Assembly (NCBI RefSeq): GCF_905171775.1
Contig: NC_053489.1
Span: 150,807,142-150,871,141 of the forward strand
Direction: 5' to 3'
Source: Rana temporaria
Lineage: Eukaryota; Chordata; Amphibia; Anura; Ranidae
Length of the DNA stretch: 64,000 nucleotides
Part shown: positions 48,300-57,559 of the stretch, in pieces
Numbering within the stretch: the stretch's first letter is position 1
Layout of the letters: each line of letters opens with the position of its first letter
Notes under the pieces: generated by a model
What the model was told of the DNA's origin: nothing
What the model saw: the letters and a program-made list of their open reading frames with translations, nothing else
Database searches by the model: none
Position numbers and translations under genes: made by a program

Positions 48300-48439
48300 A
48301 GTCCAAAAATGACCAGCACATCTGGAAAATATCCTTTCGAAGCTGTTTGATTCAAGCATCAACAACAAAAAAAAAAAAACAGCATCCCGCCAATGTTTCT
48401 GGAACACACAATTTCACTTATCAAGGTGACAAACCTAAT

Positions 48440-49051
48440 AAAGGTTATCTGCGTATCTCCAAAGTGAGTGAAAAAATTGTATAGCGCAACGCATGCAAAC
48501 TGAATCGCCTCTGGGCGCTTAGTATCCATATCCATTGTATCTGGCTTTGGGTATCTGGAGTAGATTTTGGTTTGTGGATCGCAAAACGCGATTGGGGTTG
48601 TGAGCTTTTAGTTTTTCGCATAGATATTGGGGGGCATTTCCTTGAACATACTTATGTGTTAGACAGAGTGCCTTGAAAGTGATTCTGTCTTTTACTGGTA
48701 ACCAATGAAGGGATCTTAGTGAAGGTGAGATTGGTTCCCATGTTTTTTTCCCAGTCACAAGTCGAGCGGCCGTATTTTGAATGACTTGCAGACGAGTGAT
48801 TTGGTATTTAGGGAGTCCGAGATAAAGGGCATTTGCATAGTCCAGTCTAGAGTTGATAATTGTTACCACCACGACTGCTATGTCTTCTTTTGGGATAAAG
48901 AGAGTGAGTCTGCGTAGTAGGCGCAGCAGAATGTGCGATCCACCGACTACTGACCCTATTTGTGCATCCATTGTCATGTGGGTGTCAAAAATGACTCAGA
49001 GACTTTTGACTTTGGTGCTAGGGGTGATGGTTTTACCCAGAATGGGCTGGG
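48440..49051 (-). mobile_element. LINE reverse transcriptase C-terminus (CR1/L2/Rex-like), 3' half of a LINE split by the LTR element
   Basis: The open frame at 48519-48977 includes NSRLDYANALYLGLPKYQ, LQVIQNTAARLVT and LRSLHWLPVKDRI, which are typical of the region after the palm domain in vertebrate non-LTR retrotransposons. It ends near LRSTNQNLLQIPKARYNGYG, the usual end of such ORF2 proteins. The upstream half lies on the other side of the LTR element at 52262-52630, so the two were one LINE copy. Confidence 0.85.
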
Positions 49052-49056
49052 GTGTC

Positions 49057-49599
49057 TGTGACGGTATTACAATGATATCCCCGTCAAACAGTCCCTTCTT
49101 CCCATAACGAAAATCACCCCAATATTCCACGAGGAGGAATATTCCTGGAGTCGCCCCAAAAAGCCATACATGAGACAAGCTTACTGCTGGAACAACACAC
49201 TTTAATGACACAACTCTCAGCTTATATGTGGTTACAACCTGTTAGGAACAATGAAATCTCCGCCCCCCCTCACACAGTGGGGGTTCCCATACAGATTATA
49301 GGAGACACGTCGGAGCCGACTATGCAGACACATTTCTTTAGATAATGACATCAGTGGAGGTAATTACTACACTGAAGCAATCAGAATAATTAACATACCA
49401 CTTATCTAATCATTGCAAACAGTAAGGCCGGTCTCCTTCACACACACAATAAATAAATTACCATTTGAACTAGGGAGCTGGCTGAAGAAGGGTCATTAAC
49501 ATCTCAATCAGCCTGTAACGCATGAACCCTTTTTACCTCTAACACACACAATATAACTAAAACAAGCAGGGAGAATTACACTGAAGCATATGCTTCACA
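49057..49599 (-). repeat. 3' LTR
   Basis: This is the 543-bp copy of the 5' LTR, with differences at about 8 positions clustered near the edges (for example CCGTCACA at the end instead of CCATTACA). It is flanked outside by GTGTC, the 5-bp target duplication shared with the other side. Confidence 0.93.
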
Positions 49600-49622
49600 A
49601 TGGCCCCCTTCTTCTCCCTGCT
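49600..49622 (-). other. polypurine tract
   Basis: In element sense, a purine run (GGGAGAAGAAGGGGG followed by CCATTG) lies immediately before the 3' LTR, where plus-strand priming is expected. It overlaps no coding segment. Confidence 0.7.
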
Positions 49623-49981
49623 CCGGCAAACCCGGTTGGACCTTCCCTGGTCCAGTAGGGTTGACGGGTTCAGAGCTTTTAGTCCGATGTTAACTCCGTT
49701 TGGCGTGACTGACCTCCCTTGGCAACTGTTTCAGACTCAGGTATGCCACCGGGTCGTCAGATCACACGCCGTTCAGTCCCCAAGTCTTTGTGGAATCTGC
49801 AGAGTCACCAGAAGTCAGTGTGAAGATGGCGAATGGGTCTGTGCGCCGCCATCTAGGTGTCCCACTATGGGAGGGGGCAGGTTATGGCTCTGAAGTGACA
49901 ATCACAGGAGATTCATAAAAAGAAAAAGTTATATTTGTTGAAATGCTGTAGCACTGGTGCTCAGAGTCCGGGGGGGGGGGA
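49623..49981 (-). other. 3' internal region of the LTR element, no product recognised
   Basis: This stretch lies between the end of the HEXIM-like frame and the polypurine tract. It has a G/C homopolymer near 49971-49980 and no long frame that resembles env, pol or a host gene. It may be a leftover of the parental element's 3' untranslated region or of the HEXIM 3' flank. Confidence 0.6.
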
Positions 49982-50440
49982 TCAGTGCCCCATTGGGTCA
50001 GCCACCCTCTGCTCCCTCCGCAGCCGCCGGTTCTCCTCTTTGAGCTTCTCCAGCTCCATCTCCAGTTCATGGAGCCTGGGGGGGTCAGCCTGCTGTGACC
50101 TCAGGTGGTTGTTCTCCTCCTCCATGCGGCTTATGCACTCCTCCAGCTCTATGTACTCACGGATCAGATCCTGCTTGCTCATGTCCTGCAGGCTCTCCAC
50201 ATGGTCCTTCATCATCAGGAACTGGGTGGTGGTGTAAGGGGCCACCGGTGGGCCCTTGGCGAACATCTCGGCCCGCATCTGGGACGCCCTCTGCGACTCC
50301 CTCTCCTCCAGTCACTTCTTCTTCTCCCAGGTCAGCTTGTTATACGGCTTCCAGGACCTCTTCTTCTTGGGGGGTAGCCGGCGGTGCCTCTTTCTGCCCA
50401 GCTCCCTCCAGGGCCCCTCCGGCTCATGGCTGTCGCCCAT
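49982..50440 (-). pseudogene. captured HEXIM1/2-derived module (P-TEFb inhibitor-like), one in-frame stop
   Basis: From ATG 50440 this frame has 152 codons, with one TGA at codon 43 (50312-50314). Residues 15-28 (GRKRHRRLPPKKKR) match the arginine-rich 7SK RNA-binding and nuclear-localisation motif of HEXIM proteins, followed by WKPY and KLTWE. Residues 55-76 contain MRAEMFAKG and VAPYTTTQFLM, the HEXIM block whose PYNT motif is needed for CDK9 inhibition (here PYTT). Residues about 82-145 (ESLQDMSKQDLIREYIELEE, then a heptad-rich RLHELEMELEKLK) match the cyclin T-binding coiled coil. The acidic stretch that normally separates the PYNT block from the coiled coil is absent. The frame is +1 relative to gag and its ATG overlaps the gag end. 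GC content is high, unlike the flanks. The part after the stop is still open from Met 50278 (98 aa). HEXIM identity is from recognised motifs; any function is inference. Confidence 0.85.
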
Positions 50441-51578
50441 GACCAGCTGACAATGGTGTTCCCTGTTGTCCCGTAATAACAGATTGTACCGTGAGGACTT
50501 CGTAAAGGGTGTCCAATGGTTCTTCCTGACCCAGCTCCTGGAGATCCCAAGCCGAGTCTACACAATGGGCTGCTGCTGGTGGGCGGTACCCAGGTTGAGA
50601 CCAATTTGACCTGGTGTTGTCATTCATGGGGCAATTCTGCTTGAAGTGACCCAGCTGTTTGCACCGGAAGCAGCGTTGTTTGTTGTCCTCCTGGCGTGGA
50701 TAGCGAGGGCTAGATGTCATCGGTCTGTTAGGAGGTTGGTATCTAGCGGCTGGTGGGTGTGAGGGCGCCGTTGGTCGTGGAGGTTGTACCCGTGGTGTGA
50801 CCTGGTTTGTCTTGCGAGTATCCGCATATTCATCCGCCAACTTCGCGGCCTCTGGTAGAGTCATGGGCCTGTGATCTCTCACCCAGTCTTTGACGTCCGT
50901 CTGGATGTGATTGTTAAATTGCTCCAGGAGCATTAGTTGCAAAATGTCCTCTGCGGTGGTGGCCTGGCTGCTGTTAACCCAGTTAGAGGCCGACAGGGAT
51001 AACTGGCATGCCCATTCCGCGTAAGAGTCTTTCGTGGTTTTGCGTGAGTCCCTGAACTTCTGTCGGTGGGACTCTGGGGTTACTGCATAACGAGCCAGGA
51101 GCACTTCTTTAACCCGGGCGTAGCTATGGATATCCTGATCTGGCACGGTCCGGAAAGCATCAGAAGCTTTGCCTGACAATATTGCAACCCACTCTCTTCT
51201 AGCTATTCGGTGCAGGTTACATTGTCGCTCAAAATCTGCCAGGTAGTTATCAATCTCGCAGTCCTTTTCATCAAAAGCTTTAAAAGCGCTAAACGGAATC
51301 TTCCTTGCATCTGCTGTGCTGTACTCACTGTTTGGAGAATGTGCGGCTGCTTGTTGGACTGCTGCCAGTTTTAACTGTAGTTCTGCGTCTCTTATTTGTT
51401 TAGCCTCCTGTAGCTCCATCACTTTCAGCACCACATCCGCCGTTGGGTTCGGACCGAACCATGCTAGCTTCTCTCTCATTAGCTTGTTGGCTGGCGATTC
51501 CTCTTCCTGAATCACTGGTGTCTCCATCTCTTGTACTGCTGGCGTTGCTGCAATCCCGTCCTCCTGGTCTATCTCCAT
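50424..51578 (-). CDS. gag: retroelement Gag with SCAN-like region and CCHC zinc knuckle
   Basis: The open frame is intact, 384 codons, starting at the first ATG after the leader. Residues 1-80 are acidic and then predicted helical (VLKVMELQEAKQIRDAELQL). Residues about 90-160 hold a capsid-like segment with FSAFKAFDEKD, DFERQC and REWVAILSGKA. Residues about 165-255 (QKFRDSRKTTKDSYAEWA, then LMLLEQFNNHI and TLPEAAKLADEYAD) look like the SCAN-type capsid C-terminal fold found in Gmr1-like Ty3/Gypsy gags. Next comes a Pro-rich linker, then a zinc knuckle CFRCKQLGHFKQNC (C303, C306, H311, C316; CX2CX4HX4C). It would form the particle and bind RNA. The stop overlaps the start of the HEXIM-like frame. 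No protease or pol follows. I identify it from motifs, not from a search. Confidence 0.9.
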   Translation of the reverse strand: MEIDQEDGIAATPAVQEMETPVIQEEESPANKLMREKLAWFGPNPTADVVLKVMELQEAKQIRDAELQLKLAAVQQAAAHSPNSEYSTADARKIPFSAFKAFDEKDCEIDNYLADFERQCNLHRIARREWVAILSGKASDAFRTVPDQDIHSYARVKEVLLARYAVTPESHRQKFRDSRKTTKDSYAEWACQLSLSASNWVNSSQATTAEDILQLMLLEQFNNHIQTDVKDWVRDHRPMTLPEAAKLADEYADTRKTNQVTPRVQPPRPTAPSHPPAARYQPPNRPMTSSPRYPRQEDNKQRCFRCKQLGHFKQNCPMNDNTRSNWSQPGYRPPAAAHCVDSAWDLQELGQEEPLDTLYEVLTVQSVITGQQGTPLSAGHGRQP

Positions 51579-51693
51579 TAATTCTGCTATGATGACCCGC
51601 TTGGTTTTGTTGCTAGCAATCCTTCCACGAACTTCCAGTAGTTCTTCCAGTGTCTGCTTGGAATCCGGGTGTAAAGGAGAGTAGAAGGGAAAA

Positions 51694-51712
51694 TCCCGCT
51701 GCTTCCAACCAA
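51694..51712 (-). other. putative primer-binding site
   Basis: Directly after the 5' LTR, the element reads TTGGTTGGAAGCAGCGGGA. This is the position and style of a tRNA primer-binding site in Ty3/Gypsy-type elements (TTGG followed by a GC-rich run). I cannot name the tRNA. Confidence 0.5.
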
Positions 51713-51713
51713 T

Positions 51714-52256
51714 TGTAATGGTATTACAATGATATGCCCGTCAAACAGTCCCTTCTTCCCATAACGAAAATCACCCCAATATTCCACGAGGAGGAATATT
51801 CCTGGAGTCGCCCCAAAAAGCCATACATGAGACAAGCTTACTGCTGGAACAACACACTTTAATGACACAACTCTCAGCTTATATGTGGTTACAACCTGTT
51901 AGGAACAATGAAATCTCCGCCCCCCCTCACACAGTGGGGGTTCCCATACAGATTATAGGAGACACGTCGGAGCCGACTATGCAGACACATTTCTTTAGAT
52001 AATGACATCAGTGGAGGTAATTACTACACTGAAGCAATCAGAATAATTAACATACCACTTATCTAATCATTGTTAACAGTAAGGCCGGTCTCCTTCACAC
52101 ACACAATAAATCAATTACCATTTGAACTAGGGAGCTGGCTGAAGAAGGGTCATTAACATCTCAATCAGCCTGTAACACATGAACCCTTTTTACCTCCAAC
52201 ACACACAATATAACTAAAACAAGCAGGGAGAATTACACTGAAGCATATGCTTCACA
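51714..52256 (-). repeat. 5' LTR
   Basis: This is the 543-bp direct repeat partner of 49057-49599. It starts TGTGAAGC and ends CCATTACA in element sense. Both LTRs contain a TATA-like CATATAAG followed about 20 bp later by ATTAAAG, a possible poly(A) signal, which would place the U3/R boundary there. The promoter reading is inferred from sequence only. Confidence 0.93.
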
Positions 52257-52261
52257 GTGTC

Positions 52262-52630
52262 CATGTTGTAGCGGGATGATTCTTTCGATTGGCGTGAAAC
52301 AGGAGAAGTTCTGTTTTCGAACCGTTGAGTTTAAGGCAACTCTTTTTCTATCAAAGTAAGGCATTTTTCTAGTCTGAGATAATGATCCTTTCTGTTGCAG
52401 ATGCGAAAATACAGTTGTGTGTCATCTGCATAAGAGTGGTAAAGTAACTTCTGGTTACTGATGATTTCAAAAAGAGGGCGGAGATAGATAATAAACAGAA
52501 CAGGTGACAGAGGGTATCCCTGAAGGACTCCGCATGACACCGTGCGTTTTTCAGAAGTGAAAGGACCAAAGCATTGGTGGAATGTTGTTTTTTTTTTAAA
52601 TATTCTCCAGATGTGCTGGCCATTTTTGGA
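52262..52630 (-). mobile_element. LINE reverse transcriptase palm segment (5' half of the split LINE)
   Basis: The minus-strand frame at 52331-52540 reads CGVLQGYPLSPVLFIIYLRP and then YHSYADDTQLYF. This includes the YADD catalytic box of non-LTR reverse transcriptases. The frame then breaks (a stop after LIEKELP), and a second frame continues LNGSKTELLLFHANRK up to the LTR insertion point. It is a dead fragment with frameshifts. Confidence 0.85.
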
Positions 52631-52719
52631 CTTAAGTTTACATCCTGGTGTCTAAGGAGGGATTATGCAATGAATTTTTAAATAAGCTTCAAAACCTGCC
52701 ATGGGTTCAAATCCTTTCT

Positions 52720-52932
52720 CAAGTTGGCCATACATTGATTGAAATTTGCCCAGTTCAGCAGGAATCAGCTGAATTTTGATCAGTGTGTGACTGTCCCCAC
52801 TCAACAGAAGATGATTGATTGTGTTCTGTTGAAGGGCTGCAAGGGGAATTTCTCCATCCACCTAGCACCTAGCTTGTGTGGATTGAAGAATCTGTCCGCT
52901 GGCTAAAAATAAAAACAGTGTGTGGCCAGCTT
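52720..52932. repeat. MITE with GGCCATACA/TGTGTGGCC ends
   Basis: Inverted ends TTGGCCATACATTGATTG and TGTGTGGCCAGC, inner AACAGAAGATGATTG and CTGTTGAAGG pairing. Non-coding. Confidence 0.6.
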
Positions 52933-53831
52933 TACTCTATCAAAAACTAAAAAACAAATGGCTTTTGATACACTTTAAGGAAGTAAAGTTTCACTTTGTA
53001 AACTTGCTAGGACTGCCCCCCCCAAGAAAAAAATTTCCTTAAGCTTCTAGCAATTTCCTCTCAGAATGTACACTGCATAGTGTAATGTATATCCCGGCTC
53101 CTTCTCAGCATGTTAAGAATAGATGCGGGTTCTGGGAATGATGCAACTCCTGCATACATGATGAGGAATTACATCATTAGTGGCCAATCAATGGGTGAAG
53201 AGGAGAGTCATGGCACCCAGAAGAAATGGCAGGGTAGGTCTTGAGGCTGGATCTGTCCCCACTGGAGAAGGGAACACTGACAGGTAGGCATGCCATATGC
53301 TATGCATACAGTGCCTTGCAAAAGTATTCACCCCCTTGGCTTTTTACCTATTTTGTTACATTACAGTCTTTCAATGTTTTTTTAATCTGAATTATATGTA
53401 ATGAATCAGAGCACAATAGTCTAAATTGGTGAAGTAAAATTAGAATAATATATACATAAAACTATTTTTCAGAAATAAAAAACAAATAATTGGCATGTGC
53501 GTAAGTATTCACCCCTTTTGTTATGAAGCCCATAAAAAGCTCTGGTGCAACCAATTACCTCCAGAAGTCACATAATTAGTGTCATGGTGTCCACCTCTGT
53601 ACAATCTAAGTGTCACATGATCTGTCATTACATATACACACCTTTTTGAAAGGCCCCAGAGGCTGCAACACATAAGCAAGAGGCACCACTAACCAAACAT
53701 TGCCATGAAGACCAAGGAACTCTCCAAACAAGTAGGGGACAATGTTGCTGAGAAGTACAAGTCAGGGTTAGGTTATAAAAAAAATATTCAATCCAAATCT
53801 TTGATGATCCCTAGGAACACCATCAAATCTA

Positions 53832-54886
53832 ATGAATAAAGAGAAGGAGACTGTATCCTCACATGTAGTGAGCAGGTGGATACTTGATAGTATAAAAAGG
53901 TGCCACGTCCTAGTACCTATGATAAGAAGGGGAAAACTGGGGGCAAGTTTGGTGGACTTTTCAGGCACAGTGTGCTGGTAAGAATATAGTCGTACAAAGA
54001 GAAATTCTCTAAAATTAAATTTAATTGAACATAGAAATACAGTTCATATATTAAAAACTTGATGTTCCAACGGAACTAACAAACTAGCTAGACATTGCAA
54101 TAAGCCGTCTAGACCATCACAGGGAGTAGTCAACCAATGATCAAAACATAGTAATACAGCGTTTCAGAATTAAATGAAATACACGCTATAGAAAATAGAT
54201 TAGATGATTAGAATATCCTGTGTACGTAAAAGAGGTTCGGACATAGACTGTCTGAAAGATGAAAGTTTCCTGGGAGGCTTCTGGAGTACACTCGCCGCCA
54301 CTTTAACCACCAGAACCAATAGTGCCTTTGGGCTACAACCCCTCTTCAGGCCTAGGTCCTGGCATGAACTTCTGAGTATTTGGATAATACAATAGGTTTG
54401 GGAGCCACGGTGGGCCCCCCTTCCCTTGTTTCTGGCAATTGAATACTCCATTTGAGATCTGTTTGCCCATAAGGGTTCATCTGCATTCATCTAGTGTCCA
54501 GCAGCCCGGACCTAGTTTTTTAAGCCTCTATAAGAAACTAATTTCTTCTATGCTCTATCCTCATGATTTTGAATCTACTGATACCATATCAAACTATACC
54601 TAAGAGACTCTGGGAAGAAGCGCTTTAAGACGCGCGAAACCGGTCGAGTCATTACATTGCAAGTTCCATCTTTCAGACAGTCTATATCCGAACCTCCTTC
54701 ACGTACACAGGATATTCTAATCATCTAATCTATTTTCTATAGCGTGTATTTCATTAATTCTGAAACGCTGTATTACTATGTTTTGATCATTGGTTGACTA
54801 CTCCCTGTGATGGTCTAGAGGCTTATTGCAATGTCTAGCTAGTTTAATAGTTAGTTCCGTTGGAACGTCAAGTTTTTAATATATGA
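53832..54886. mobile_element. 1,055-bp insert with 230-bp inverted arms, Penelope-like by its ribozyme-like core
   Basis: Flanked by the 13-bp direct repeat ACCATCAAATCTA (53819-53831 and 54887-54899), which belongs to the interrupted Tc1 element. Arms 54035-54265 and about 54660-54885 are inverted and nearly identical. Between them lies a hammerhead-like fold at 54606-54650. No protein recognised. Confidence 0.75.
54606..54650 (+). ncRNA. hammerhead-ribozyme-like motif with mutated 5' core
   Basis: Stem I GACTC/GAGTC (54606-54610, 54646-54650), stem II GCGC/GCGC, GAA at 54636-54638, canonical A-U closing stem III (AC/GT), C at the cleavage position (54645). The first core strand reads TGGGAAGAA in place of CUGANGA, so it is probably inactive. 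Confidence 0.5.
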
Positions 54887-55945
54887 ACCATCAAATCTAT
54901 CCTAACTAAATGGCCTCACACCAAAACTCATGGACCGGGCAAGGAGGGCATTAATCAGAGAGGCAGGACGGAGATCTAAGGTAACCCAGGAGGAGCTGCA
55001 GCGTTCCACAGCAGAGACTGGAGTATCTGTACATCAGAAGACAATAAGCCGTACGCCCCATAAAGTTGGGCTTTATGGCAACGTGGCCAGAAGAAAGCCA
55101 TTACTTTCAGCAAAAAACAAAATGGCACGTTTTGAGTTTGTGAAAAGGCATGTGGGAGACTCCTAAAATGTATGGAGAAAGGTGCTCTGGTCTGATGAGA
55201 CTAAAATTTTACTTTTCGGCCATTAAAGAAAACTCTATGTCTGGCGCAAACCCAACACATCACATCACCCAAAGAACACCATTGAAACATGGTGGTGGCA
55301 GCATTATGCTGTGGGGATGTTTTTCAGCAATCGGGACTGGGAAACTGGCCAGAGTTGAGGGAAAGATGGATGGTGCTAAATTCAGGGATATTCTTAAGCA
55401 AAACCTGTACCACTCTGTGTGTAATTTGAGGCTAGTACGGAGGTTCACCTTCCAGCAGGACAATGACACTGCTAAAGCAACACTTGAGTGGTTTAAGAGG
55501 AAACCTGTAAATGTGTTGGAATAGCCTAGTCAAAGCCCAGACCTCAATCCAATACAAAATCTGTGGTCAGACTTAGGGATTGCTGTTCACAAGCGCAAAC
55601 CATCCAACTTGAAGGAGCTGGAGCAGTTTTTCAAGGCGGAATGGGCAAAAATCCCAGTGGTAAGATGTGGCAAGCTCAAAGAGACGTATTCAAAGCGACT
55701 TGGAGCTGTGATAGCCACAAAAGATGGCTCTACAAAGAATTGACTTTAGGGGGGTGAATAGTTATGCACATTGACTTTTTCTGTTATTTTGTCCTATTTG
55801 TTGTTTGCTTCACAATAATAATAAAAAAAAAACATCTTCAAAGTTGTGGACATATTCTGGAAATTAAATGATGCAAATCCTCAAATAATCCATGTTAATT
55901 ATAGGTTGTAAGGGGGTGAATATTTTGCAAGACTTGCAAATTATG

Positions 55946-56875
55946 GAGAAAGTTTCCCTGCACATAGTGGACTTATCAGTTCCACTTTAATAATTCAAAA
56001 AAATTATATCAGAGGCTAGGACTGCTTGACGTTCTTCTTCCAGTAGGCAATGTCAAATTGTGTAACTGCTGCTAAAACATGAATTACTGTGCAGTGATCC
56101 AAGCTGGGACCTCATTACACGTAATCACGCATGGAAGGTTGAATTAAACTGAGTTGTATTAAACTGCATCCTTTGCGCAAAGAAGGAATATAAGATTTCT
56201 CTATGTGATAACTTTTTTAAATAGATGCTTAGAACTTAACTCTGGAATAAGCAATTTGTGCTAAAAAAAAAACAAAACAAGGAGGTATTTGTATTCTTGT
56301 TTGAATCTTGGTGTGCTTTGTATATATTTTCCGGATTTGTGCAGTAATACAGTGTGAACATTTTCCTCTATGTAGGAGCTTCCTGTAACAAAGACCAGTC
56401 ACTGCTACCCCCTCTCTTTGTGCAGGATGGCTGGTCTTGTCTCTGCCCCTCCTGTAGTTTTCTACAGACAGCCTGTGATAGGTGGAGCCTGCTGGATTCC
56501 TCCCACAGCTCTGCTCTCTGCACATGCTTTGTACAGCACAATGATAATGTCACAGCTATAAGGTAAAATCTGGGTCTGCAAACACATTTGCTGCACACAA
56601 AATACATTTTTTATCCATTACAGCTTCTGAGGAATGTATTTAAATTACATTTTTCATGCTTGGCATTCAGCCCTTTCTCATTTAGTGTGACAATATCCGG
56701 TTCCAATAATTTTTGGCTCTCTTGACAAGCTGAAGCTTTATTTGTATTTTTGATGCTCTACAATTTTTAATCTATATACTTTGCTTTTTGTGTAAGGCTG
56801 ACCAGATTTATTAAGATTCAACTTAGATTTGATTCATAGTTTTCGAAGATTTAAAGATCTATGAATGTTAATGAC
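55946..56875. other. lox intron 2 sequence
   Basis: No gene seen. The block around 56370-56560 (GGCTGGTCTTGTCTCTGC, CTGTGATAGGTGGAGCC) looks like older repeat without definable ends. Confidence 0.45.
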
Positions 56876-56947
56876 ATCTGTTCTCAGTGATTGCTTTTGT
56901 AACTAGACTGCTGAGTCTCGTTACAAAAGCAATCACTGAGAACAGAT
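56876..56947. repeat. perfect 28-bp hairpin
   Basis: Arm ATCTGTTCTCAGTGATTGCT and on to GTAAC (56876-56903) is exactly inverse to 56920-56947, with a 16-nt loop. No mismatch. Confidence 0.95.
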
Positions 56948-57559
56948 AAAATATGAGATAAGATCTGTATAACGAGCACAAATACATTCCTGTTCATTCA
57001 TTTATGGCCCTTTTGACAAAGCATACTGGAATATAGCAATGTTTATAACCTCTCAGCTGAACAAAAATCAGGCTGAAGGCTCACACAAGAGTTTTTCCTG
57101 TAAATTTTTTTCATGCCTATGATCTTGTCAGATATGGATTTTTGCCCAAACAGTTCTTCTTCAGGATTCGATCATCTGCCTTTCACTTTCACACTGAGGT
57201 GATGCAGAAATTATGAGCTAAGAGAGGAATTTTTACAGGGTGATTTTCATGTAAAAAAATCAGAACTTCGTAATCATTTTAACTTAGGAAAGAATGGTGT
57301 GTTTCCCCTTCTTGAAGCCTTCTGGGATACTAACATCATGTACACTAGGAGGCTTTGGACCAATGCCAAGCACAGTGCCCACATGCCAGGCAATCTCTGG
57401 CACACTGAATGTGTGCAGCATTGCATCATCAAGTGGCCCAGTGCAAGCACCAGGAGGAGACCCCCCGACCCTCTGATGACATCAGTATCAAAGATGGACC
57501 TGGCATTCAGTAGGAAGCGGCAGATTTACCCAGACAACACTGGACAACCCTCAATATAG

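Larger units (their letters stand above)
49057..52256 (-). mobile_element. non-autonomous LTR retroelement: LTR - gag - HEXIM-derived module - LTR
   Basis: This is a complete 3.2-kb LTR retroelement in minus orientation. Its two 543-bp LTRs begin TGTGA and end in TYACA, and a 5-bp target duplication GTGTC occurs at 49052-49056 and 52257-52261. The order in element sense is: 5' LTR (51714-52256), primer-binding region, intact gag (50424-51578), a HEXIM1/2-like segment (49982-50440), about 360 bp without a recognised product, a polypurine tract, and 3' LTR (49057-49599). No protease, reverse transcriptase, RNase H or integrase is present, so it must depend on another element. It is inserted into a LINE and splits its reverse transcriptase. 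The LTRs differ at about 8 positions by eye, which suggests a recent insertion. Confidence 0.93.
53308..55945 (+). mobile_element. Tc1-like transposon, split by a 1,055-bp insertion
   Basis: The left end ACAGTGCCTTGCAAAAGTAT and right end GGGGGTGAATATTTTGCAAG (inverse) are those of a common vertebrate Tc1 family. Transposase pieces on the plus strand after the insertion: KMARFEFVKRHVGDS, W-S-D-E-T-K with the first catalytic Asp (about 55190-55207), GGSIMLWGCFSAIGTGKLAR, FTFQQDNDTAKATLEW and SQSPDLNPIQNLWSDL. In the last, the catalytic Glu is Gln. Stops and frameshifts are present. The insertion is at 53832-54886. Confidence 0.9.

Noticed and set aside
49982..50440. HEXIM part as an independent processed pseudogene inserted in the LTR element
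   Set aside because: There is no poly(A) and no target duplication, the N-terminal part is missing, and it starts exactly at the gag end where pol is expected. Capture by recombination is simpler.
50095..50450. Plus-strand open frames rich in Ser and Leu
   Set aside because: They are antisense shadows of the GC-rich HEXIM-derived segment and the gag end.
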